Notes under the pieces: generated by a model
What the model was told of the DNA's origin: nothing
Seen by the model: the letters and a program-made list of their open reading frames with translations, nothing else
Databases searched by the model: none
Assembly (NCBI GenBank): GCA_032117095.1
Contig: JAULZZ010000006.1
Location: 1 to 50,322 of the forward strand
From: REEB470 sp032117095
Lineage (GTDB): Bacteria > Bacillota > Bacilli > Paenibacillales > YIM-B00363
DNA: 50,322 nt
Direction of reading: 5' to 3'
Shown here: one piece after another, positions 27,015-34,870 of the stretch
Layout of the letters: each line of letters begins with the position of its first letter
Position numbering within the stretch: position 1 is the stretch's first letter
Translations under genes and position numbers: made by a program

Positions 27015-30000
27015 TATACTCCCCCCTTTTCGATGTTAAAATACCGTGCTTCTGGATGTGCAAACACAATTGCCGAAACGGATGCTTCGGGTTCCATCAT
27101 GTCGCTGTCTGTCAGCGTGACCCCGATGTCTTCGGGTTGCAACAGGTCAAACAACACCGCTTGGTCTTCTAAGTTCGGACACGCAGGATAGCCAAAAGAA
27201 AAACGTTGTCCTATATAACGCGTGGCGAATAAATCCGTCATCGTCATGTGGGGCGCATCGGAAATTCCCCACTGGTCACGCATCAACTGATGGATGCGTT
27301 CAGCGAATGCTTCGGCTGTTTCGAGTGCTAACGCTTGCACTGCATGCGACTTGACGTACTCTCCTTGGGCTTTGTACTGTTCTGCGCGTTGGCGAATGCC
27401 CTCGCCTGCGGTAACGACGAAAAAGCCCACTGCATCCATCTCTCCGCTGTCGCGCGCACGCACGTAATCTGCTAAGCAAAGATATGGCGCCACTTTTTGC
27501 CTCGGAAAGTCAAACGTTTTTAGGAGTCGTGTTTCGTCGTCTGGATCGTAAATAAATAGCTGATTCCCCTCCGACTGCGCCGGAAAAAAGCGGTATACGC
27601 CGTGTGCTTGCATCGTATGTTGTGCAATCGCATCGGCGAATAAATGTTCGATTGTTTGTTGGAGGGCGATCGCCTTTGGTTGCCCTTGTGCGATCGCGTG
27701 TGCCACGTTCCCTTTAAGACCGAGATGATGTCCCAACAACATTTGCTGGTTCATATATGCCCATAACTGGGGCAGTGGGTACGCACGGAAGACGTGACGT
27801 TTCCAGTCCTGGGGCTTGCGAACGGGATGGTCGTGTGAGACGGTCGAGCGCACCGGTTGCTGGGGAAGGTCATGCGGGGGTACATGCACAGGCGTATCCG
27901 TTGGGCGTTCATCAAGGGGTGCTTGTTTTGCCTCTTGTTGGAGCTGTGCACGTTGGGCAGGGTTCATCAGCTGGTTCGCCAAGGACAGTCCGTCCATCGC
28001 ATCTTTGGCGTACAACACAATGCCATCATACGATGGGGCAATGCGTGTTTTGGTGAATTTCCGTGTCAACGCCGCGCCTCCGACAAGAATGGGCACATCG
28101 ATGCCTGCCACACGCAAATCCTCTGCCGTCGTCACCATTTGTTGCGCCGATTTGACGAGCAACCCAGACAATCCAAGTGCATCCGGCTTTTCTTTTTTGA
28201 GCGCCTCAATAATGTCTTGTGAGGGCACTTTGATCCCTAAGTTGACGATTTCGTATCCATTGTTTGCCAAAATAATCTCCACTAAGTTTTTACCGATGTC
28301 GTGTACGTCGCCTTTGACAGTAGCCAATACAATTTTCCCTTTGGAGGTTGTTTCGGACTTTTCCATGTACGGTTCTAGGAAGGCAACGGCTGCTTTCATG
28401 ACTTCGGCACTTTGTAACACTTCGGCGACGATCAGCTCATTGTTGTTAAACAATCTGCCGACTTCATCCATCCCTTTCATCAAGGGGCCGTTAATAATTT
28501 CCAGCGGTTTGTCTTGGTGCAACGCTTCTGCTAAGTCAGCGAGTAACCCTTCTTTCGTGCCTTCCACGACATAGGAAGAAAGTCGTTGCGCCAAGGGCAA
28601 CGTGGGTGACGCTTCTTTTTTGATGGTTTTTTTCGTGCGAAAGTAACTCACAAACGCAGCGAGCGTCTCATCACTCGTCGCAAACAACAGCTGTTCTGCA
28701 AGTGCGCGCTCTTCTAGCGGAATCGAAGCGTACCGTTGTAGTTTCTCCGTATTGACGATCGCATAATCCAACCCTGCTTTTGTATTGTGATACAAAAATA
28801 CAGCATTGAGCACTTCACGACCGGCCTCGGGCAATCCGAAGGAAACGTTACTAATGCCAAGAATGGTTGCACATTGGGGCAAATGTTGTCGAATGAGACG
28901 GATGCCCTCGATGGTTGCGGTGGCTGATCCAATGTATTGGGGGTCTCCAGATCCCACGGGGAATACGTTCGGGTCGAAGATGATGTCCTCGGGTTTTATC
29001 CCGTATGTGTCGACGAGCAACGCATAACTGCGTTGGGCAACCCGCAATTTGTCTTCTGCCCATACCGCCATCCCTTGCTCATCGATCAAACCGACGACGA
29101 CTGCAGCGCCATAGCGATGGATGAGGGGGATTACATGCTCAAAGCGCTCTAAGCCGTCTTCTAAATTGATGGAGTTGATGATTACTTTGCCTTGGGCATA
29201 TTTCAGTCCTACCTCGATGGCATGGTGGTCGGTAGAATCGAGCATCAAGGGTACTTTGACTTTCTTCGTGACTTCAGGGACAAAGGTGGCCATCACGTGT
29301 GGTTCGTCGAGTTCCGTGTCTTGCAAATTGATGTCGATGATGTGTGCACCTGTTTTTACTTGGGCACGCGCAATTTCGCTTGCTTCCTCGATTTTTCCTT
29401 CCATGATCAGTCGTTTGAATTTACGTGAACCGATCACATTCGTGCGTTCTCCGACGAACAAGGGGCGCTGGGTGTCCTCCCGATACACCGTTTCGATGCC
29501 GGACACCGCCGGCAAATGTGAACCTCGCACGGTACGCGGAGAAATCGTGGAGACGTGTTGGGCAATCGCGCGGATGTGTTCCGGTGTCGTCCCGCAACAT
29601 CCTCCCACGATATTGAGCCATCCTTCTCGGGCAAACGCAGCGAGTTTCCCCGCCAAAGACGCCGGCGATTCGTGATACTGTCCGTATTCGTCTGGCAATC
29701 CTGCATTGGGATAGCATGAAACTGCCTGTTGGGTCAGCTGGGCCAACGTACGAATGTGATCGCGCATAAACTCAGGTCCTGTGGCACAATTGAGTCCGAT
29801 TGAAATGGGTTTTATGTGTTCCATCGACGTCAAAAAAGATTCGATCGACTGCCCTGCGAGCATCGTACCCATCGGTTCAATGGTGGCAGACAGCATAATC
29901 GGGAGTTGTACGTGTGCCTGTTCCATCGCTTGACGAATGCCCAAACAACCCGCCTTGACATTCAGCGTATCTTGAGACGTTTCGAGGAGCAGTGCATCGA

Positions 30001-30466
30001 CCCCCCCCGCAATGAGTGCCGCTGCTTGTTCTGCATACGAGACGACCAATTCATCGAACGTCACTCCGCCTGTAATGCATAACGTCTTTGTTGTCGGACC
30101 CATCGCACCGACGACAAACCGTGGCCATGCGGCTGTCGTGTACTGCTCCTTTGCTTGTACGGCAAGTCGGGCGGCGGCATAAGACAATTCGTATGCCCGA
30201 TGTGCCAAGTCGTATTCTGCCAGTACGATCGAGGTAGAACCAAACGTATTCGTTTCGATCAAATCTGCACCGGCTTCCAAATAGGCCGCATGGATGTGTA
30301 AAATGACATCCGGACGCGTCACGCACAAATATTCATTGCATCCGTCGTATTGCGCACCGCCGAAATCTTCTTCTGTTAGCGCCGCTTGTTGGATCATCGT
30401 ACCCATTGCCCCATCGAGCACGAGTATTTTTTTTTGCATCTGTGCTTCTAATGCTTGTTTGGTCAT
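27014..30466 (-). CDS. metH: Cobalamin-dependent methionine synthase
   Basis: 1150 residues, full length. Transfers methyl from methyltetrahydrofolate to homocysteine. Modules in order: homocysteine-binding domain with zinc ligands GLNCATG and GGCCGTTPEH (to about 300), pterin-binding domain (FVGERTNVIGSRKFK, about 340-610), cobalamin cap and B12-binding domain with DVHDIGKNL (His ligand near 740), and a C-terminal AdoMet activation domain (RFSFGYPACPN). The weak start region has GGGAATGAG upstream. No cobalamin or SAM riboswitch is visible; a family-3 repeat occupies the leader. Confidence 0.97.
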   Translation of the reverse strand: MTKQALEAQMQKKILVLDGAMGTMIQQAALTEEDFGGAQYDGCNEYLCVTRPDVILHIHAAYLEAGADLIETNTFGSTSIVLAEYDLAHRAYELSYAAARLAVQAKEQYTTAAWPRFVVGAMGPTTKTLCITGGVTFDELVVSYAEQAAALIAGGVDALLLETSQDTLNVKAGCLGIRQAMEQAHVQLPIMLSATIEPMGTMLAGQSIESFLTSMEHIKPISIGLNCATGPEFMRDHIRTLAQLTQQAVSCYPNAGLPDEYGQYHESPASLAGKLAAFAREGWLNIVGGCCGTTPEHIRAIAQHVSTISPRTVRGSHLPAVSGIETVYREDTQRPLFVGERTNVIGSRKFKRLIMEGKIEEASEIARAQVKTGAHIIDINLQDTELDEPHVMATFVPEVTKKVKVPLMLDSTDHHAIEVGLKYAQGKVIINSINLEDGLERFEHVIPLIHRYGAAVVVGLIDEQGMAVWAEDKLRVAQRSYALLVDTYGIKPEDIIFDPNVFPVGSGDPQYIGSATATIEGIRLIRQHLPQCATILGISNVSFGLPEAGREVLNAVFLYHNTKAGLDYAIVNTEKLQRYASIPLEERALAEQLLFATSDETLAAFVSYFRTKKTIKKEASPTLPLAQRLSSYVVEGTKEGLLADLAEALHQDKPLEIINGPLMKGMDEVGRLFNNNELIVAEVLQSAEVMKAAVAFLEPYMEKSETTSKGKIVLATVKGDVHDIGKNLVEIILANNGYEIVNLGIKVPSQDIIEALKKEKPDALGLSGLLVKSAQQMVTTAEDLRVAGIDVPILVGGAALTRKFTKTRIAPSYDGIVLYAKDAMDGLSLANQLMNPAQRAQLQQEAKQAPLDERPTDTPVHVPPHDLPQQPVRSTVSHDHPVRKPQDWKRHVFRAYPLPQLWAYMNQQMLLGHHLGLKGNVAHAIAQGQPKAIALQQTIEHLFADAIAQHTMQAHGVYRFFPAQSEGNQLFIYDPDDETRLLKTFDFPRQKVAPYLCLADYVRARDSGEMDAVGFFVVTAGEGIRQRAEQYKAQGEYVKSHAVQALALETAEAFAERIHQLMRDQWGISDAPHMTMTDLFATRYIGQRFSFGYPACPNLEDQAVLFDLLQPEDIGVTLTDSDMMEPEASVSAIVFAHPEARYFNIEKGGV

Positions 30467-30512
30467 CGACTCATTCCCTCATTCCCCATTGCGTTTCTCG
30501 TATCTTCCCATA

Positions 30513-30635
30513 CAAATCACATATTGAAAACCTATGCACAGAAGGCTTACTTTTGAGCGAAAGCAAAAAGCGTTTTAACTGAAGCACAAAGGCGTGGCCT
30601 TACCGCTGGGGTGTATGTACTGATGAAATAATGAC
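30513..30635 (+). repeat. Family-3 structured repeat upstream of metH
   Basis: Starts CAAATCACATATTGAAAAC. It contains ACTTTTGAGCGAAAGCAAAAAG, GCGTTTTAACTGAAGC and TTACCGCTGGGGTGTATG. The stem is again kept with changed bases. The rest of the 30467-30786 gap is AT-rich with no clear gene. Confidence 0.75.
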
Positions 30636-30786
30636 TTGTATCAGTGTAACAAAAATACATGCAGTTAGAAAGAAACACCACCAAATTTCTCTGCATATAA
30701 ATTTAAAAATCTTAACAAATAGGGCATGCATGATGAAAAAATAGCATGCGCTGATTGCATGGGACAAAGCATACGCATGCAAGAAG

Positions 30787-31137
30787 TTACGGGGATGCGT
30801 CGTCTTCCGACATAGCACGTTGTTGGCGAATAAACGCTTGTAAAGGAGATGCGAGCAACTCCACGCACACATCACTCCGAATACACGCCTGACAAGCCAA
30901 ACGGATGCCTTGTTCAAGCAACGTCTGGCCTAATTTTGTATGTTCTGCAGCCGTCGGTGGGGTCACGGCAGTGGGTGTATGGACACGTACTTTACACAGT
31001 AAGCAGCCTGCAACGCCTTGACACCGTGTCGGAATGACGATGCGTTCGCGTCGCGCTTCCGAAAGTATCGTGGCCCCGAGCCGTGCTTTTGTCTCTTTTC
31101 TTTTCGGCAACCATACGATTGTGATCGAGCGACGCAT
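30787..31137 (-). CDS. 2Fe-2S ferredoxin
   Basis: 116 residues from ATG 31135-31137 behind AAAAAGGGGGGAA. An adrenodoxin/plant-type [2Fe-2S] domain: cysteines at TRCQGVAGCLLC (C-x5-C-x2-C) and RLACQACI. Same strand and just upstream of metH, separated by a repeat. It may feed electrons to MetH or another cobalamin or redox enzyme, but no direct evidence exists. The extra C-terminal CxxC (CQAC) is unusual. Confidence 0.75.
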   Translation of the reverse strand: MRRSITIVWLPKRKETKARLGATILSEARRERIVIPTRCQGVAGCLLCKVRVHTPTAVTPPTAAEHTKLGQTLLEQGIRLACQACIRSDVCVELLASPLQAFIRQQRAMSEDDASP

Positions 31138-31250
31138 CGGCACTTCCCCCCTTTTTGTCTATGTTTCAAAATCCAAAACACGCGTGCATACACAAAATAA
31201 GCGTGCCATCGTATCTCGCAGACGACCGCTTTGTACGAAACACGATTTGA

Positions 31251-31456
31251 TACTAAACACTGATTGAATATTGGAAACCTATTGGGGCATCTCTATAAAC
31301 TACATCATGCGCATAAACATACGCAAAAAAACCGCTTGTTTACTGCAAAGTAATTTTTGACAAACCAGTTTATAGAGGTGCCCATTGGTTAAAAATTACT
31401 GTGATTTCTGGTAAAATGGAGCGCTTTGCATAAATGTTTTTAATCAGTGTTTCGTA
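31251..31456 (+). mobile_element. Family-1 MITE carrying a nested family-2 MITE
   Basis: TACTAAACACTG (31251) to CAGTGTTTCGTA (31456), flanked by TGA on both sides (31248-31250, 31457-31459). The interior is split at 31284/31384 by the family-2 element. Directly to the left lies TACGAAACACGATTTGA, perhaps a family-3 end. Confidence 0.9.
31285..31383 (+). mobile_element. Family-2 MITE, 99 bp, nested
   Basis: Inverted ends GGGCATCTCTATAAACT and AGTTTATAGAGGTGCCC. ATTG flanks both sides (31281-31284, 31384-31387); removing element and one ATTG gives CCTATTGGTTAAAAA, the normal family-1 interior. Confidence 0.92.
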
Positions 31457-31492
31457 TGAGAACGTAATGACATTCCTGCTGTTTCACTGAAT

Positions 31493-31588
31493 GGAACACC
31501 TATAAACCGTTTTTTAAAAATCGTTTTTAATTAAAAAGCGCATTCTTCCCCTATGTTTATCAATAAGATGCACTTTATAGAGGTACCC
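31493..31588 (+). mobile_element. Family-2 MITE, diverged copy
   Basis: GGAACACCTATAAACCG and GCACTTTATAGAGGTACCC are recognisable family-2 ends, 96 bp apart. The interior is not clearly alignable. Confidence 0.65.
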
Positions 31589-31791
31589 TTAAAAAAGAGT
31601 ATCCCGACCTCATTGCGTCGCTTTTTTGAAGCGAGGGACTCAAATATCAAAATGACCCAACATTCGTTATGTGAAGCAAGAAATAAATGAATAGTTGAAT
31701 CTTTTTCGCATCTTTTCACCATCACGATGGTTGGGATCATGTTGACTCATCCGCTTAACCTGTTGACCTTGAATTCGAAAGAGGTCTAGTA
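31589..31791. other. Gap with an IS-end-like motif
   Basis: No convincing gene. At about 31752 CTTAACCTGTTGACCTTG repeats the motif near 859, again after TTTTCACCATCA. The reverse complement begins CAAGGTCAACAGGTTAAG and may be the end of a lost insertion sequence. Confidence 0.4.
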
Positions 31792-32757
31792 TTACTTTGC
31801 ACTCCTCACTACGCGGAAGCCAAGACCCGAGTAGCTGTACCTCGCCGAACCGGAGCTGACGCTGTCCACGTGCACGTAGGTGCTACTGTTCTCATAACTG
31901 CCCCCCATCGTCCCTCGGACATACCATGGAGGACGTTGCCATTCGAAAGAGTAACTATCCATAAACTGCCACTCATCCACATTCCCACTCATGTCGCATA
32001 TGCCAAGTATATTGATTGCTTTGGTACACACCTTTTGTGCGACTTTCCCCCCAAACCAAGCGACCCTTGCCGTTTCCTGCTTGTTTTCCACGTTGTTGGT
32101 CGCCCCACTCGCATAGTCGCTCGGTGTCCAATAATACCACTTGCCGTCTTTTCCGATTGTTTTTTTTACTTTTGTTGCTAATGGTTTTTGGGTTGGTTTG
32201 GTCGTGCCAAGCCATCTTGCTGCGAGTACCCATTCTTCAATAACTGGTAATCGATAACCGTCGTTTTTTAATCGATACTCGTTGTTGTTTTTTATCACAC
32301 TATTCAGCATATTCAATGCATCCGTGTTCTCCGCATCTTTGAGTACTTTCCCATCCTCCCCCCAATATACTGGTTTCAATTTCGACTTCTGCGAATATGC
32401 ATTCGTCCATACGATCGCATCATGCCAACTTACCCCTGTAACGGGCTTGTCTGTCCCTACGTTCTGCCCACTCTTTTTAAACCTATACCCATTACTAATC
32501 GCCCAGTTGTATACTTCACCCCACAAGGCCCCCGTCACTTCTGCCTTCCCAATCTGAAAGTCACGCAAGTTTACCGATATTATTTTATCTTCCCACGACG
32601 GCATTGTTTTAATCTTCGATGCGGGGACGTTAACCATCTGTGTCCTCACAGAGTCGCCTTTTTTCATCGCCTGCACGAGTCCCCCGCTACCCCCCACCAT
32701 CCCCACACATGCTGCCACGATCGCCATCCGTTTCATGCTGTTGCTTTTTTTCATCAT
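31792..32757 (-). CDS. Secreted SUMF1/FGE-fold protein
   Basis: 321 residues. The signal peptide MKRMAIVAACVGMVGGSGGLVQA implies export. The mature protein shows the SUMF1 (FGE-sulfatase) layout: VTGVSWHDAIVWTNA, YRLPVIEEWVLAAR, MSGNVDEWQF, RGTMGGSYEN and terminal GLGFRVVRSAK. The cysteine pair that binds copper in formylglycine-generating enzymes (after GGSF) is absent, so it is probably a binding or lectin-like version rather than an active FGE. Flanked on both sides by MITEs; no sulfatase gene nearby. GGGAGC precedes the ATG. Confidence 0.72.
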   Translation of the reverse strand: MMKKSNSMKRMAIVAACVGMVGGSGGLVQAMKKGDSVRTQMVNVPASKIKTMPSWEDKIISVNLRDFQIGKAEVTGALWGEVYNWAISNGYRFKKSGQNVGTDKPVTGVSWHDAIVWTNAYSQKSKLKPVYWGEDGKVLKDAENTDALNMLNSVIKNNNEYRLKNDGYRLPVIEEWVLAARWLGTTKPTQKPLATKVKKTIGKDGKWYYWTPSDYASGATNNVENKQETARVAWFGGKVAQKVCTKAINILGICDMSGNVDEWQFMDSYSFEWQRPPWYVRGTMGGSYENSSTYVHVDSVSSGSARYSYSGLGFRVVRSAK

Positions 32758-32788
32758 CTGCTTGCTCCCTTCGTATTTTCCTTGCTCA

Positions 32789-32891
32789 TACTAAATACGG
32801 TTTGAATAGTCAAAGCCGATTGGTTAAAAATTACTGTGCTTTCTCTTAAAAGGATTCGCTCTACATGGATGTTTTTAATCAGTGTTTAATA
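32789..32891 (+). mobile_element. Family-1 MITE, 103 bp
   Basis: TACTAAATACGG to CAGTGTTTAATA, flanked by TCA (32786-32788, 32892-32894). It lies 31 bp upstream of the SUMF1-fold gene and so may affect its promoter. The remaining gap to 33120 shows no gene. Confidence 0.88.
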
Positions 32892-33120
32892 TCAATTGCA
32901 TATTTCCTTGCGTACTTGCACGTTCCCCCTCTTCCTTCGCGCACGGGTAACACCACATCCCCTCAGCAATGTATCCATGACTTCTCCACTTGCTCGGGCA
33001 TTCATGTGTACGTCACATGGCAACAAGAGTCACTTTTTTTAACGTATTCCATCACAAGTGCATCGACAACCCAACGCATCATATGTTTTTCATCCGTGTT
33101 TCGTATGAATCTCTTTCTTT

Positions 33121-33729
33121 TCATGCCCCGCCATGTTCCCCTGACTCGCATGTCCCAAAAGGATGTTGGTTCGTGATACGTGCGAGCCAGTATGGCGAAA
33201 ATGCATTCGTTTGGATCAAGCGTTGAAAACACGCCCCATGTTCGGGATGTTGCGACGCAAACGTGTGAATGGCACGAACACGCTCTTCGCGTTGGCGCAT
33301 ACAATTGAAAATGTACTCATGCGCAAGGGGCATCAAAGAGATCGAATAACCCCCTACGTCACGGGACGTCGCATACGTAGTTAAGGTGTCATTGACACAT
33401 ACCGTATACGTCGCACCGTCGACACGTACGCAAAAACCAGCGACCAATTCGACGACGACATCCTCGACCACATAGTGCGCCAATGTCGAAACATACTGAT
33501 CCGTCTGGCTGTAACGAGGCGGGGTGTGTGCATTGTCTCGCATGCATTCGTGCAGTCGTGCCATCGACGTGTTGTCAATGTAAATGTCAATATCTCGTGG
33601 AGGTTGGTCGAGTGACACCCCATGCAATGCCAAGCCACAGCTGCCACCGAGCAACCACGGCACTTCTTGGGTACCCCAACGTTTTGCGAGGATTTCGAGG
33701 GCACGATGCATACGTGCGGGAAGATTCAT
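33121..33729 (-). CDS. Nucleotidyltransferase-fold protein
   Basis: 202 residues. The N-terminal core VPWLLGGSCGLALHG followed by PRDIDIYID has the GGS-x(n)-DxD active-site signature of the polymerase-beta-like nucleotidyltransferase superfamily, as in AbiEii/MNT-type and tRNA-modifying enzymes. A third acidic residue (VVEDVVVELV) lies near 110. The start ATG at 33727-33729 follows GAGGGAG; the long upstream frame is spurious. It is 17 bp after the ferredoxin gene, suggesting an operon. No HEPN or antitoxin partner is visible, so role unknown. Confidence 0.6.
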   Translation of the reverse strand: MNLPARMHRALEILAKRWGTQEVPWLLGGSCGLALHGVSLDQPPRDIDIYIDNTSMARLHECMRDNAHTPPRYSQTDQYVSTLAHYVVEDVVVELVAGFCVRVDGATYTVCVNDTLTTYATSRDVGGYSISLMPLAHEYIFNCMRQREERVRAIHTFASQHPEHGACFQRLIQTNAFSPYWLARITNQHPFGTCESGEHGGA

Positions 33730-33746
33730 CGCGACGCTCCCTCTGC

Positions 33747-34040
33747 TCAAAAATACGGTTTGTGTACGATGTGCATCGGCTGTCCTGCTGTGATGACGAC
33801 CGCCTGACATCCCAAACGGTAACCGTCGGCGAGTTCTTGTTCCTCGAGGCGATCCCACTCTGCATCGGTCGGTGGGGCGAGTAGTGCGCCTCCTTCTTTG
33901 ATCCAGCAACGGCATCGTGCACACGTGCCCCGTGCACACGAAAAACCCATGTCTATGTCTTCTTGCAAGGCATGGTCCAATAACGTTTTCCCGATCATCG
34001 GTACGATGGTTTTGGCGACAGTCCGCCCTTGGATGTACAT
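33747..34040 (-). CDS. 2Fe-2S ferredoxin
   Basis: 97 residues, ATG after AAAGGAGG. Plant-type [2Fe-2S] motif CARGTCARC (C-x4-C-x2-C) near residue 35 and a distal Cys in RLGCQAVV near 78. A small electron carrier; the partner is unknown. It lies 18 bp after the YesL-like gene in the same direction. Similar in kind to the ferredoxin at 30787, but with classical spacing. Confidence 0.85.
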   Translation of the reverse strand: MYIQGRTVAKTIVPMIGKTLLDHALQEDIDMGFSCARGTCARCRCWIKEGGALLAPPTDAEWDRLEEQELADGYRLGCQAVVITAGQPMHIVHKPYF

Positions 34041-34058
34041 AGATTGCCTCCTTTTGTG

Positions 34059-34751
34059 TCACTGTTTTGTGCGTATCGCCGATACACTATGATAAAAATT
34101 CCAAAACGTGATGCATGCGATGACACTGCCGGAAAAGAAAAAGAAAAGTAACGGTTGCCATGTGATGCTCGCATGCAAGACGGTGGCGACAGGAATGAGT
34201 GTGAGGAAAATGCGCTTGGGTTGTGTGAACGAAAAAAACACCGCTCCAAGCAACAACGGGCGCATCGCCATGCGAAAATGCGTAATCATACAGAAAAAAT
34301 GGAGCATCCCCAACACGCCGATCCCCATCGCTACGACGATGAACCAACTGATCCACGATTGCCATCCGTCCATCGCCTGATAAAAGGACACATTGTAGAG
34401 GGAAAACGCCAAAAAAAGTGTCCACACCGTCCCCCCTTGGATACTTTGGCGGTAGTTTTCACGATACGTTTGAAAAAAACGTTGCCAGAGCGACAAGGTC
34501 TCTTCGCCGATGATCCATTGTCGCACGACGCCAAACATCGCCACCGTGGATGGAAACAGCAACGTAGGCATGCACAGCGCCATACCGAGGAGAGAGATGG
34601 GCGTTTGGATGGGGAGCGTCCGAAATAAAAACATAATCAAAAAAAAGTGAAAAGGCAGTGCAGTCCCAATCCACAATAAATTGGTGACCGCCAGCCTTGT
34701 AATCCACTGCGTAACAGGGAGAATTTTCTCAAAAAAACCACGTATGTCCAT
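34059..34751 (-). CDS. DUF624/YesL-like membrane protein
   Basis: 230 residues, about six hydrophobic segments. FFEKILPVTQWITRLAVTNLLW at the start and VAMFGVVRQWIIGEE are the recognisable parts of the YesL family, often found near sugar-uptake systems, function unknown. No carbohydrate genes accompany it here. The ATG at 34749-34751 is preferred; a GTG five codons upstream is possible and neither has a strong ribosome-binding site. Confidence 0.75.
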   Translation of the reverse strand: MDIRGFFEKILPVTQWITRLAVTNLLWIGTALPFHFFLIMFLFRTLPIQTPISLLGMALCMPTLLFPSTVAMFGVVRQWIIGEETLSLWQRFFQTYRENYRQSIQGGTVWTLFLAFSLYNVSFYQAMDGWQSWISWFIVVAMGIGVLGMLHFFCMITHFRMAMRPLLLGAVFFSFTQPKRIFLTLIPVATVLHASITWQPLLFFFFSGSVIACITFWNFYHSVSAIRTKQ

Positions 34752-34796
34752 CGGTTGAACGTTCACGCCTTTGCATGTGTGTGCTTACAGACGATA

Positions 34797-34868
34797 CGAA
34801 TGACTGGTTGAAAACATATGCACAAAGCGTAGCCCTTTGCGGGGGACGTCGTTTGCACGCGCGATTCG
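34797..34868 (+). repeat. Family-3 repeat, internally deleted
   Basis: ATACGAATGACTGGTTGAAAAC on the left, GCGCGATTCGTAT on the right; keeps GCGTAGCCCTTTGCGGGGGA but lacks both central hairpins. It abuts the cshA stop codon. Confidence 0.7.
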
Positions 34869-34870
34869 TA

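Noticed and set aside
30467..30786. Cobalamin or SAM riboswitch before metH
   Set aside because: No B12-box (GCCACTG-like) or SAM-I core could be found; the structure seen belongs to the dispersed repeat.
31792..32757. Diversity-generating retroelement target
   Set aside because: The fold would allow it, but no reverse transcriptase, template repeat or accessory gene lies nearby.
33121..34062. Full-length 313-codon frame covering ferredoxin and nucleotidyltransferase
   Set aside because: Its first 111 codons are the ferredoxin gene read in another frame; the true start follows GAGGGAG at 33729.
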